Assembly (NCBI RefSeq): GCF_010994035.1
Contig: NZ_WIXN01000010.1
Span: 1 to 64,000, forward strand
DNA length: 64,000 nt
Source: Virgibacillus aidingensis
GTDB lineage: Bacteria > Bacillota > Bacilli > Bacillales > Amphibacillaceae
Direction: 5' to 3'
The notes beneath the pieces are model-generated. The model did no database searches. It was not told where the DNA came from and worked only from the letters and a program-made list of their open reading frames with translations. Each line of letters starts with the position of its first letter. Within the stretch, counting starts at the first letter, position 1. Of the stretch, positions 53,652-63,009 are shown one piece after another. The position numbers and the translations under genes are program-made.

Positions 53652-54329
53652 TTTTTATCCTCCCCTCGAATTTAAACCCTGTACCGGAATGCTATCCCCC
53701 CTTCTACAGCCTGTTTAAAAACTTATCTATCAAAGCACTAATGGCTGTAAAACCTACTATAGTAGAAACTTGAGTCGAAGGATGTCACAAAAAGTCGACA
53801 AAATATCAATAATTTCAGATTGATTAATAAGTACTAATTTTTCATTAGGTAAAAATATACAGAGATCAAATATGGTATTATTACCAAAAAGCGGCAGAAT
53901 AGTTTTTTTGCTGGAAAACAAAAAGGGTAGATTTTTCCAAAAATAAAAAATAAATATTAAAATGATTAAAAATAACTAGTTTTATAATAAAAAATACAAG
54001 TATTCCTCGAAAAATCAGGATCATTTCCCCTTGAAAAAAATTTGCACCTGCAAGTCACATGATACTTTTATATCAAAAATCCGGATAACCAGTACAAAAG
54101 AATTATTTATGCATCCCTGAAACAGGGACACAGATACAAGTGACTTCCCGCAGAGCTTTATATTCATAGGCTTTATTAGCATAAAATCTTTGTTCCGCGA
54201 TAAATAACGCAAAGCAAAAAAATGAAATTTATTTATTTTTCATGTATTATAAATAAACAAATAACTTTATTGAAATTTACATATCGGACTAAAAACTGCT
54301 TACCATCACAACTAAAAGGAGCATCAGCC
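53652..54329. other. Divergent intergenic region, no gene recognised
   Basis: About 680 bp, very AT-rich, between the divergent protease and lysR genes. It contains a hairpin TCCCTG-AAA-CAGGGA at 54113-54127 and a TATAGT box near 53757 on the minus strand that could belong to the protease promoter, with no convincing -35. The ORF at 54021-54212 has no ribosome binding site. Confidence 0.45.
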
Positions 54330-55229
54330 ATGAACCTATTATCATTTCGTTATTTTTTGGAAGTTGCACATCATTTAAACTACAGTAAAGCTTCCGAAAC
54401 ACTTCATATCTCACAGCCCGGGCTAAGCCAGCAAATTACTTCCCTTGAAAAAGAATTGAATTTCAAACTATTTGACCGCACCACAAGGAAAGTAGAATTA
54501 ACAGCAGAGGGAAAATATTTATACAAAAAACTGTCCCCTCTATTTCAGGACATTGAAAATACCGTGAATGAACTGACAAATAAACAGGCCATACCCGAAA
54601 CTACGATAAGAATAGCAACTGTCCCTTCTGCAGCAAGCAACTATTTGCCAAACATCTTAAATAGGCTGCATAAGGATATGCCTGAAATAGATTTTTCTTT
54701 ATATGAAACTACTTCCGTTCAGGCCATTGAATTGCTGAAACAGAAAAAATGTCATCTTGCTTTTATCAGAACACCTATTGATACGGAAAATATAAAAAGT
54801 CAGGGACTGAATATGCTGGAATTTTCCAGAAAGCCCATACAATTAGTCGTGGCAAAAGATCATCAAATTACCCAAAGTCCATTGGTCGATTTATACGATT
54901 TACGCGACGAGAATTTTATTCATTATGACTCAAATAACTCACCCTCATTGTATTACCTTTTACAAAGAGCCTGTTTAACAGCCGGTTTTGTACCAAAGAC
55001 TTTTTGTGTGGGGCCCGAAATACTTACCATTGCAAATTTGGTGTCCTGCGGCCTCGGTGTTACCATTATGCCTAAAGATATGGTCCAATTAATAAACTCA
55101 AGGAATATTACCGCGATTGATCTTAAAAATCAAAATTTGCAAAGCTCCATATCAGTGCTCTGGAGAGATTCGGATTATTTGCCGCTTAATACAAAGGTTA
55201 TCTTGAAGTATTTACAAAATGTTGTATAA
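54330..55229 (+). CDS. LysR family transcriptional regulator
   Basis: A 299-residue LysR regulator. The start is the ATG at 54330, preceded by AAAAGGAG; the frame is open upstream without a site. The HTH is in the first 60 residues (FLEVAHHLNYSKASETLHISQPGLSQQI) followed by LFDRTTRKVELTAEG. The effector-binding domain has the usual two-lobe pattern (PSAASNYLPNIL and CGLGVTIMPKDM). It lies next to, and convergent with, the gamma-glutamyltransferase gene. It might control the hydrolase island, but there is no visible LysR box to prove this. Confidence 0.9.
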   Translation: MNLLSFRYFLEVAHHLNYSKASETLHISQPGLSQQITSLEKELNFKLFDRTTRKVELTAEGKYLYKKLSPLFQDIENTVNELTNKQAIPETTIRIATVPSAASNYLPNILNRLHKDMPEIDFSLYETTSVQAIELLKQKKCHLAFIRTPIDTENIKSQGLNMLEFSRKPIQLVVAKDHQITQSPLVDLYDLRDENFIHYDSNNSPSLYYLLQRACLTAGFVPKTFCVGPEILTIANLVSCGLGVTIMPKDMVQLINSRNITAIDLKNQNLQSSISVLWRDSDYLPLNTKVILKYLQNVV

Positions 55230-55270
55230 AAAATGCTCCCTGTGATGTAAAATCCATCACAGGAAGCACT
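55228..55270 (-). terminator. Terminator between lysR and the transferase gene
   Basis: TGCTTCCTGTGATG/CATCACAGGGAGCA with TTTTTTATAC on the minus strand. It lies 140 bp past the gamma-glutamyltransferase stop and directly after the convergent lysR stop. Confidence 0.75.
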
Positions 55271-55407
55271 ACTTGGCAATCTTTATTTAATGTTAATGGG
55301 AAGCAGAATTGAAATAGATTTAACATAGATCCTCTTTGGACATGATCCTCAAGCCCGGCTGCCAGTATCATAGAACATGTTCATACGCTATGCATTAACC
55401 TATCAAT

Positions 55408-58248
55408 CTACTCCCAGTCCTCAAGTAAATGATCCGCATGCATGATTAGCTCGCGGGCAGGATCTTCAGTAATCAAACCTGCTTCTTCCTGATGGTTCAC
55501 CAGCAATTTAAAGCTGTTCATATGCCTGATAGCCTTATCTATCGTTCCAGCCTGTTCATACTGTTCTATCGCAGTCAAATGCGTAGTAAGCAGCCGGGCC
55601 GCTTCTTCATCTGTAATTTCCCCGTTTGACGCATAATCTTCAACCAATTCCTTCATGAAAGCTACACTGGAATCTCCCGGAGGAGCTGGATCTTCTATTT
55701 CATCCTTATCTATCGCCATGGCGCTTCCCCCGCCTCTTCTCTCCGGCTCTGAAGCGGCCCGGATATTCCCATCTTCCAGAAACTCAAGGCCATTTGCAGC
55801 ACTAATTCCCTGTACTGCATTATCTGCAATAAAAGTATGCCCCATCTCTCTAAGCTCGTCGAGGAGCGTTCCGTATTTATCTAGGTAAACCCCTTCAAAT
55901 TGCGTACTAGCGTGACTTAAATTCCGCTGGGATAAACGCGGTTCGTCAATTGCTTCCGGTAAAGTCATATTTAGATCGAGCAGACTGATCATGATCTGCA
56001 AATTTGTTGTGATGATCCGGTTGCTTCCCGGTGATCCAATTGTCATTACCGGTTCTCCGTCTTTTGCCACTATCGTCGGAGTCATCGCACTCAACATGCG
56101 GAGATTCGGTCTTGGTGCATTAGGATGGTCCGGATCCTGCATTGGAGTCCTGCCGGAAAAACCGTTATTTAAAATAAACCCATATCCTGGAACAACCATT
56201 CCATTTCCTGCAATACTGTTAATCGTCTTCGTATAGCTCACAACATTCCCATCACCATCAGCTACAGACAAATGAATGGTTTCTGTAGGAATTTCCTCTT
56301 CCATTTCCTGAGAATCAGCTGCATCTTGCTCCAGTGAAGTCAATGGTGCAGCAGCATTTTGTTCCATCGTCATTAGTTGTGTATCCTCAGCCAAATCATT
56401 GACAGTAATCTCATCAAATTGAACCGTGTTGCCGCTATCGTGATCAAAGTTAATAATACTCAAAAGCGCCCTGCCTAAGGCATTATTTTCTTTTTCCTCA
56501 TCTGATAGCTCATGCGTAATATCCCACTCATCCGGCTCTTCCATATCATCATTCCAAAGACGAACCCCCAGATGATCATCTTCTGCTTTCAGCCTTATCC
56601 AATGCCAGTCAGTGGATAAATCAGTACTTGCAGTACCGAATGTAGTAGAACTGCCATCCTCTCTTCCCCGCAAAATCAAATTTTGGTTATTAGCTCTCAA
56701 TTCAATACCATATCCGTTTTGAGCCATGGAGCTTCCGGAACTGAATCGGTCCGCCTGGATCCATAAACGTAAACGCTGGTCATTCCCGAGCTCATTAAAC
56801 CTGAACTTCACCAACAATTCGCTCTCATTCAATGCTCCCATATCCGGCGTAATCAACCCATAAGCACTTCCATTTCCCTGAAGCCGCTCATCCATAACTA
56901 CCTGCCCGATGTTATCCTGGATGGTAAATGTCGCCCCGGGCGGTGTTCCCGGCCATGAATGAAGATTGGCAAAGACAGTCGAATCCCACCCGTCTCCATC
57001 ATTTCCTTCAAAATCATGATGAAAGGCAACTCCTTCTTCCGGCGGCTCCGGCTGCTTATCCGGGTCTTCATCATATGGCCAAGGATTCCCGGGAGCAACC
57101 TGGCCAATGGTAGCAAAATTATCCGATATGTTATATCGTCTTTCTGCAGCATAACCCTTTGACATTAAGCCATCTACCGGGATGATTGTATGTGCAGGGT
57201 CCCCCATGTACATACTGCGGTCTGCAAATGCATATCGGGAAGCCTCCAAAAAGTAATGATAGGCCTGAGCTTTAGACATATCCCCCAGATCATAAGCCTC
57301 TAAAATATTCAATATTTCACTGATCGTTACACCGCTTGATGTAGGCGGCACACTGTAAATATCATAGTCACGGTATGTTGTGTGGGTCGGCTCCTTATGA
57401 AGCACTTCATAATTTTTCAGATCATCCATGGACATATTCCCTGCTAATACCTCGTGACGCGGATTATCCACCACAGGGGGGTTATGGATCGTATCTATAA
57501 TCGCTTCAGCAATTTCTCCTTCATAGAAAATTTCACTTCCATGCTCTGCAATTAACCGATACGTTTGAGCAAGATCAGGGTTTCTCATTATCGTTCCTTC
57601 TTCGGGTACCTCTCCATTTTCATCCAGATAAAGATCTATAGAACTTTCAAAAAGCCGAAATTTATCTGCATGTTCCCCAACCTCCCGAATGAAGTTAGCG
57701 TCAGCCGGAAATCCTTCTTCCGCAACTTCAATAGCCGGCTGCAGCACTTCCTCCAGGGTCATGGTTCCATGTTCTTCCAACGCTTCCTCCCAAGCCTTCA
57801 CCATGCCGGGTTTACCTGTTGCCATTCCGCTTGCACTGCGGACATTTGAGGGATAAAGTTTTCCTGTCTCCGGATCAATATAGGATTCCGGACCAAAATT
57901 TTCACTTGTCTCTGTAACATGGTCCAAAATCACTGAGCGGTCTTCATCGGCAAGGTAAATATTCATAAAACCGCCTCCGCCGACTCCGCCGGAAAATGGC
58001 CGGGTTACTCCCTGAGCCGCTGCAGCTGCAACAGCTGCATCCACTGCATTACCGCCAGCTTTCAATATTTCAATTGCCGCATTAGATGCTTCCGGATGCT
58101 CTGTGGACACAGCCCCGCCATCCCCAACAGCTGTAGGCGTTTGTCTTGGATCACTTGCATCTCCTGCTAATCCGGTCATTGGCATGGTAATGGTTAAAAG
58201 AATGATTAGAAATACAGAAGATAATTGTCTGATTCGTCTTTTTTGCAT
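55408..58248 (-). CDS. ggt: Secreted gamma-glutamyltransferase with inserted beta module and FIMAH domain
   Basis: A 946-residue exported enzyme; family members have about 580. Signal peptide 1-28. Large-subunit sequence (GGNAVDAAVAAA, FSGGVGGGGFMNIYL, PPTSSGVTISEIL) reaches about 390. Residues about 405-620 are an inserted beta-rich module (DFEGNDGDGW to FDEITV), followed by a Gln/Glu linker. The small subunit then starts at probable catalytic Thr657 (ETIHLSVAD; the second Thr of the usual TTH is Ile), with NNGFSGRTP and GSPGSNRI later. Residues about 860-946 form a FIMAH-type helical domain (THLTAIEQYE, RHMNSFK). It should cleave or transfer gamma-glutamyl groups outside the cell. Starts after GAGGAGAAC. 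Confidence 0.93.
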   Translation of the reverse strand: MQKRRIRQLSSVFLIILLTITMPMTGLAGDASDPRQTPTAVGDGGAVSTEHPEASNAAIEILKAGGNAVDAAVAAAAAQGVTRPFSGGVGGGGFMNIYLADEDRSVILDHVTETSENFGPESYIDPETGKLYPSNVRSASGMATGKPGMVKAWEEALEEHGTMTLEEVLQPAIEVAEEGFPADANFIREVGEHADKFRLFESSIDLYLDENGEVPEEGTIMRNPDLAQTYRLIAEHGSEIFYEGEIAEAIIDTIHNPPVVDNPRHEVLAGNMSMDDLKNYEVLHKEPTHTTYRDYDIYSVPPTSSGVTISEILNILEAYDLGDMSKAQAYHYFLEASRYAFADRSMYMGDPAHTIIPVDGLMSKGYAAERRYNISDNFATIGQVAPGNPWPYDEDPDKQPEPPEEGVAFHHDFEGNDGDGWDSTVFANLHSWPGTPPGATFTIQDNIGQVVMDERLQGNGSAYGLITPDMGALNESELLVKFRFNELGNDQRLRLWIQADRFSSGSSMAQNGYGIELRANNQNLILRGREDGSSTTFGTASTDLSTDWHWIRLKAEDDHLGVRLWNDDMEEPDEWDITHELSDEEKENNALGRALLSIINFDHDSGNTVQFDEITVNDLAEDTQLMTMEQNAAAPLTSLEQDAADSQEMEEEIPTETIHLSVADGDGNVVSYTKTINSIAGNGMVVPGYGFILNNGFSGRTPMQDPDHPNAPRPNLRMLSAMTPTIVAKDGEPVMTIGSPGSNRIITTNLQIMISLLDLNMTLPEAIDEPRLSQRNLSHASTQFEGVYLDKYGTLLDELREMGHTFIADNAVQGISAANGLEFLEDGNIRAASEPERRGGGSAMAIDKDEIEDPAPPGDSSVAFMKELVEDYASNGEITDEEAARLLTTHLTAIEQYEQAGTIDKAIRHMNSFKLLVNHQEEAGLITEDPARELIMHADHLLEDWE
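56389..57036 (-). other. Inserted beta-rich module in the transferase (copy A)
   Basis: Codons about 405-620 of the transferase encode a module beginning DFEGNDGDGWDSTVFANLHS and ending near VQFDEITVND. It aligns by eye with the two modules in the deacylase at 58357-61866 (shared DFEG-x-x-GDGW, HS-P, LRLW/RVW, SGSS-NG-G, EEP-EWD). The fold is probably a concanavalin/laminin G-like jelly roll, an inference from the strand pattern. Confidence 0.75.
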
Positions 58249-58270
58249 AAACGTTCTCCTCTCAGTATTC

Positions 58271-58312
58271 TTTTAAACTCCCTGGGATCAACTTGTTTGT
58301 CCCAGGGAGTTC
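58271..58312 (-). terminator. Terminator of the deacylase gene
   Basis: AACTCCCTGGGA/TCCCAGGGAGTT, 12-bp stem, with TTTAAAAG on the minus strand. It separates the deacylase gene from the downstream transferase gene, so the two are probably separate transcripts. Confidence 0.75.
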
Positions 58313-58356
58313 CAAGCAATTAAATCTATTTTCTATTAAACTAGTTTGATGCCGAA

Positions 58357-61300
58357 CTATTGCTTCTCCCAGTACGCAATAAGACTTTCTCCATGGGACA
58401 CCAGTACAGCTGCTGCTTCCTCAGAGATCAATTCATTTTCTGTATAATGAGCAAGCAATTCATCTTTAAAGCTGTTCATATGTCTCACTGCTTTGTCCCA
58501 TTCAGCATTTTCTTCATATTGCTCAACTGCAGTCAAATGTGTTTGCAATACTCTGGAGGTTTCATCATCCGCTATTTTTTCCTCATCTCTGAACTCTTGA
58601 ATGAGGAGCTTTATTTCTTCAATGCTTATTGGCTCTGAAGGCTCTGAAACTTCCTCACCCATGTAACCTTGTATTTGCTCCTGACCGGCAATATTGATCG
58701 TAACTACCGGCTTGTCATCATCGATGGTTGGATCATTTTCGTCAACAGTGACTCTAAATGTGGTAAACATTTCACCATTGATGGTTCCTGCTCCAGTAAA
58801 GCTTATCCATCCATCAAAAGCCTGGACTCTGCCAAATTTATCCGCCACGAGTTCCATATCATCATGAACAAATGTCATACTTCCTGCTGCCTCAAAATCA
58901 CTTTCTCCCTGCTCCAGATTAAAGGAAATAGAAGATTCGATGTCTGAACCGTCCAATGATAAAATTTCACGGCTTTCACTTGTTTCAACACTTTCATCCT
59001 GGGTTACTGGACGGGTTGGCATATTTGGTTCAACCGGTACAAATTCTCCAACTTGAATGCCGGTTAATTCACCATTGTTCAGCGCTAATTCACCATTAAC
59101 AAACACGTGTTCAATGCCATCAGCAAATTGTCTTGGCTGCTCAAAAGTCGCATGGTCTATGACAGTATCAGGGTCAAAGATAGTAATGTCGGCTTTCATC
59201 CCCCTGGCAATATAGCCGCGGTCAGACAAGCCAATCAGCGCAGCAGGGAATGACGTCATTTTTTGAACAGCTTCTTCCCATGTAAGCAGTCCTTCTTCCC
59301 TGACATAATGCCCCAGAACCCTTGGCTGTGTTCCATACCTTCTCGGGTGAACTTCATTGGAAGTACTTGCCCCGCCATCAGAAGCGATGGCCACCACAGG
59401 AGATTGAATGAACCTTCTAAAGTCATCTTCGTGACCGAAGTCATAAATGGTTCGCAGGCTTCCTTCCGTTTCCAAAATCTGCATGGTAGTCTCACCAATA
59501 GTTAATTCTCTTTCTTCCTCAACATAAGTGAAATCCCATTCTTCCGGCTCTTCTTCACCGTCTTTCCAAATACGGGCGCTAACTTCATCATCTTCGGCAT
59601 GCAATCTCAGTGTATGCCAATCCGTATCTAAATTAGCATCCGCAGTATCAAGAACGGTTGTAGTACTCTCTTCACGGTTAATGAAAGACATTTTATTATC
59701 TTCAAAGTCGATTTCAAGTCCGAATCCATTTGCAGGCAGCGTCATGCCGGATTTTATTTCATCCGACTTCGTGAATATTCTCAATTGCTGGTCCCCGCCA
59801 ATTTCATCGGCTTTAAAACGCAGTAAAACATCACTGTTTTTTACATCATCCATGTCAGGAGTAAACTTCCCATACGTACTGCAGCATAAATCCGCGTCGT
59901 AGCCGGCAAGCGTCACTACTCCGGCATTCTCCTGAATACTGAAGTCTACATCATTTTCCGGGAAAGAATGGATGTTGATAAACTTATTGCTGTGCCAGCC
60001 ATCGCCATTATTTCCTTCAAAGTCATACTCATAATACACTTCTTCTCCAGAAGCTGATTCTACTCTGAAATCATCAAAATGGAATGTGTTGCTGTCAGCG
60101 TCAAGATTTGTCACGCTTACCATTGCTTTTTGATCTTCCACTACTTCTTCTTTTGATACATCTATGCTGGAATCCCATTCTTCCGGCTCTTCTTCATCAG
60201 AAGGCCACATTTTTACCAGTAAAGTATCATTTTCCAATTTCACTTTCAGATCCTGCCAAGTGTCCGGTTCCAATCCAGCATTGGAAATGGTCTCATGAAT
60301 GGTGGATGAACTGTTTTCTCTTTCATATACCTGGATACGATCCCGGTCAAGACGTACTGCAACCCCAAACCCATTCATGGCAAATGAGCTGCCGGAGCCA
60401 AAATTATCGGAATTAATCCAAACCCGGATGATTTGATTTGCTCCCATCGTATCCCCGACTTTAAACCGCATAAATGTTTCACTGTCTCCCACATCGGGCA
60501 TACCAGGGACAACATTGCTGTAAGCACTGGCATTCCCACTGATTCTAGGTGCCAGATTTACATGTCCTGCATTATCATTAATTGTGTGGCTGGCTTCAGT
60601 TGATGGATAAGAATGCAATAGATCAAATTTGGATCTATCCCAGCCATCCCCGTCAGCACCTTCAAAATCCTCTTCATAAACAACGTTTCCGTTTGCATTT
60701 GTCACCGTTATTTCATCGATATCAACATCAAATTCCTGCTCATAGTTCAAGTTTAAAAATGATAACAATGTTCTGCTTCTGGGATTTCCAACCCCTGTAT
60801 CCATATAGTCTGCAAGCGTCATCCGCTTTGTTGGAAAGTAAACGCCTTCAGGACCTTGAACACGGCTGTACATAATCTCCTCTATTTCCTCTTCTATAAC
60901 ATCCCGTAATTCAGGGTCTCTAAACCTTTCCAGCATGGCACTTCTGCCACCTTCTTCCGCCCAAGGAGGAACGATTGCCGTTAGACCGGTCTGGCTTCTG
61001 AGATATGGATAAATATCTGCTGCAGTATAAACACCGCGTTCATTTGCGTCATTGATCAGCTGCATCATTTCTTCGGATTTCCCCCAGTTATTGGGTCCCA
61101 TTGTTTTGATATGGGTAATAACCGGTGCCAATCCTGATTCTTCCCCAATTTCTATTGTTTCAGCAGTGGCCTCGACCACCTCATTATTTTCATTTCTTTG
61201 GTGGTTTGGGAAGTTTGTTCTCCATTCACTGGCTGCACTTACCACATCAATAACCTGGTCTGTTTCTGCAAAATAAGCAGGTCTGTAAAATAATCCTGCC

Positions 61301-61866
61301 GAAACACCTGCAGCTCCTTTTTCCATTGCTTCTGAAATAAGCTGCTGCATTTCTTCAATCTCATCATCTGTTGCCCTTCTGTCTTCATTGCCGACTACTT
61401 GACTCCAAACAGAATTAAATCCAATATAGGAACCGATATTTATACCCAGACCGCCGTCTTCCAAATCAATCCTCGACTGCAGATCCACCGGTCCCCCGCC
61501 ATCAGGACTCAGTACTTCCATGGTCACACCTTGACTTAATGGACTTTCAGCTTCTCTAAGCGCAGAGAGACTAGCATGACTGTGGACATCTATAAAACCG
61601 GGTGCGACAAAATTTCCTTCTGCATTAATTTCCTGTTCTGCAGCAGCATCGGTCAAATCACCGATTTCAGCTATATAGCCATCTTTAATAGCTATATCTG
61701 CATCATATCTTTCCAAACCGGAACCATCTATAATACTTCCATTTCTAATGATCGTATCGAAACTTTCCGTCTCAGCGCTCACATATTGTATATCGCTTAT
61801 GCCCAGACTAATAAGAAGAATGAACACAGTAAACATATGCAGACATTTTTTCATTTTCTTCCCCAT
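58357..61866 (-). CDS. Secreted N-acyl-D-amino-acid deacylase-like amidohydrolase with two inserted beta modules and FIMAH domain
   Basis: A 1169-residue protein starting at the ATG at 61866, 9 nt after GGAGGG. Signal peptide 1-31. The amidohydrolase starts with IDGSGLERYDADIAIKDG; metal ligands HSH (95, 97) and His252 (THIKTMG) and Asp830 (SDGG) are present. The cysteine usual in D-aminoacylases (GNCG) is replaced by SPDG, Asp122. Residues about 375-788 are two tandem beta modules. The barrel resumes at TIYDFGHEDDFRR and ends with FVNGELALNNGEL. Then come a beta domain of unknown type (about 963-1073) and a FIMAH-type domain (about 1081-1168). Probable role: releasing D-amino acids from N-acyl or peptide conjugates outside the cell. 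Confidence 0.9.
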   Translation of the reverse strand: MGKKMKKCLHMFTVFILLISLGISDIQYVSAETESFDTIIRNGSIIDGSGLERYDADIAIKDGYIAEIGDLTDAAAEQEINAEGNFVAPGFIDVHSHASLSALREAESPLSQGVTMEVLSPDGGGPVDLQSRIDLEDGGLGINIGSYIGFNSVWSQVVGNEDRRATDDEIEEMQQLISEAMEKGAAGVSAGLFYRPAYFAETDQVIDVVSAASEWRTNFPNHQRNENNEVVEATAETIEIGEESGLAPVITHIKTMGPNNWGKSEEMMQLINDANERGVYTAADIYPYLRSQTGLTAIVPPWAEEGGRSAMLERFRDPELRDVIEEEIEEIMYSRVQGPEGVYFPTKRMTLADYMDTGVGNPRSRTLLSFLNLNYEQEFDVDIDEITVTNANGNVVYEEDFEGADGDGWDRSKFDLLHSYPSTEASHTINDNAGHVNLAPRISGNASAYSNVVPGMPDVGDSETFMRFKVGDTMGANQIIRVWINSDNFGSGSSFAMNGFGVAVRLDRDRIQVYERENSSSTIHETISNAGLEPDTWQDLKVKLENDTLLVKMWPSDEEEPEEWDSSIDVSKEEVVEDQKAMVSVTNLDADSNTFHFDDFRVESASGEEVYYEYDFEGNNGDGWHSNKFINIHSFPENDVDFSIQENAGVVTLAGYDADLCCSTYGKFTPDMDDVKNSDVLLRFKADEIGGDQQLRIFTKSDEIKSGMTLPANGFGLEIDFEDNKMSFINREESTTTVLDTADANLDTDWHTLRLHAEDDEVSARIWKDGEEEPEEWDFTYVEEERELTIGETTMQILETEGSLRTIYDFGHEDDFRRFIQSPVVAIASDGGASTSNEVHPRRYGTQPRVLGHYVREEGLLTWEEAVQKMTSFPAALIGLSDRGYIARGMKADITIFDPDTVIDHATFEQPRQFADGIEHVFVNGELALNNGELTGIQVGEFVPVEPNMPTRPVTQDESVETSESREILSLDGSDIESSISFNLEQGESDFEAAGSMTFVHDDMELVADKFGRVQAFDGWISFTGAGTINGEMFTTFRVTVDENDPTIDDDKPVVTINIAGQEQIQGYMGEEVSEPSEPISIEEIKLLIQEFRDEEKIADDETSRVLQTHLTAVEQYEENAEWDKAVRHMNSFKDELLAHYTENELISEEAAAVLVSHGESLIAYWEKQ
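59503..60744 (-). other. Two tandem inserted beta modules in the deacylase (copies B and C)
   Basis: Codons for residues about 375-788 hold two modules starting DFEGADGDGW and DFEGNNGDGW, 215 residues apart. A strand DIDEITVTN precedes the first module, a similar strand (DDFRVESASG) lies between the two, and the second module lacks it. So the array is circularly permuted compared with copy A, where that strand is at the end. Confidence 0.75.
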
Positions 61867-61939
61867 ACTTTCTGACCCTCCTTCTGTGAATAGGTAAAGC
61901 ACTTTTAAAATGAGTTTTTTAAGACCCCATGACCGGTTA

Positions 61940-62812
61940 TTACTCTACCAGGTAGTCCATCACACGCTCGCCTATTTCTGCCATTTTAATTCGGGAATCT
62001 TTTAAAGAAGCGTTTTGGGACATGACCGACACATATACTGCTTCATCCTCGTGAGTAAACATACCGATATTATGTCTGACATTAGTACTGCCTAAACTGC
62101 CGCCTTTGCTGTAAAGGCTGACTCCGCTATGGTCGTCACCTTTATAATGGCTTAATATACCTTCCGCCATCATTCTTAAAAATTCCGCTTCACTTTCAGA
62201 ACTTAATATGTCTCCTTCATACACTGTCTGCATAATGGTTGCCATATCTTTTGCTGAAGTAAGATTATCCCTTGGTGTAACTGATTCCATCATATACCTT
62301 TGCAGTATCGTATCTTCTGCACCCATTTCAGCGCTGGCCTGATTGACTGAACCCATTCCAACCCTTTCAATGATCATATTTGTAGCTGTATTATCTGATT
62401 GTGTGATCATTAAATATAATAAATCTCTCAGTGATAAAATTTGGTTATCCGACATATGGCGGATGATTCCGCCGCCGGAAGTAATATCCTCATCAGTTAC
62501 CGTAACTTTTTCATCCAGGTTTATTATCCCTTGTTCTGCCTGCCGCAATGCTTCGATTAAAATAGGAACTTTAATGGTGCTTGCAGAAGAATATACCTTT
62601 TCCTCCTCAATTCCTATGTCTCCATCTTTTGTCCCTATAAATACTGCATAGTTTTCATCGTCACCAATAATAGCCTCTACATCCTCTTCCAGGGAGGAAA
62701 AACCGCCGCTTTGTCCACTGGCAAACCCATTGACTGAAAGGCCCAGAAGCAGACTGAACAAAACTGCCGTTAATAAGAGTAATAGTTTATTTTTCCATGA
62801 TTTATAAACCAT
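61940..62812 (-). CDS. Exported class A beta-lactamase-fold serine hydrolase
   Basis: A 290-residue protein starting at the ATG at 62812, 8 nt after AAGAGG; the TTG two codons upstream is too close. The N-terminal helix (LLLLLTAVLFSLLLGLSV) is a signal peptide. Active-site motifs are SSASTIKVP (Ser-x-x-Lys), QSDN (SDN motif) and SKGGSLG (KTG box as KGG). The omega-loop glutamate expected in true class A beta-lactamases is not found: the region reads MMESVTPRDNLTSAKDM. It is therefore more likely a peptidase/esterase-type relative than a beta-lactamase. It lies between two deacylase genes on the same strand. Confidence 0.87.
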   Translation of the reverse strand: MVYKSWKNKLLLLLTAVLFSLLLGLSVNGFASGQSGGFSSLEEDVEAIIGDDENYAVFIGTKDGDIGIEEEKVYSSASTIKVPILIEALRQAEQGIINLDEKVTVTDEDITSGGGIIRHMSDNQILSLRDLLYLMITQSDNTATNMIIERVGMGSVNQASAEMGAEDTILQRYMMESVTPRDNLTSAKDMATIMQTVYEGDILSSESEAEFLRMMAEGILSHYKGDDHSGVSLYSKGGSLGSTNVRHNIGMFTHEDEAVYVSVMSQNASLKDSRIKMAEIGERVMDYLVE

Positions 62813-62947
62813 GTGCAAAACCTCTTTTCCGTTAGTTTTTATGTTGAATTCATCATCATTCCATAACAGGAATGGCTAATTCAGCGTAGATTTCATTTAT
62901 TATATTGACCTCCAGCCCGGTACTGTATGTTCCATATCACCTCCATT

Positions 62948-63000
62948 GAAAAAAATACACCCCAGCGGAAAAGATCATGTATGCTCCACTGGGGTGTCGT
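62948..63000 (-). terminator. Terminator of the second deacylase gene
   Basis: ACACCCCAG/CTGGGGTGT stem with TATTTTTTTC tail on the minus strand, directly after the stop at 63010. Confidence 0.85.
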
Positions 63001-63009
63001 ATCAAACAG

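Noticed and set aside
54021-54212. Minus-strand 63-codon ORF between the protease and lysR
   Set aside because: No ribosome binding site and very AT-rich; nothing recognisable.
61940-62812. Antibiotic-resistance beta-lactamase
   Set aside because: Fold motifs fit, but the omega-loop glutamate needed for deacylation is not visible, so only a general serine hydrolase call is supported.
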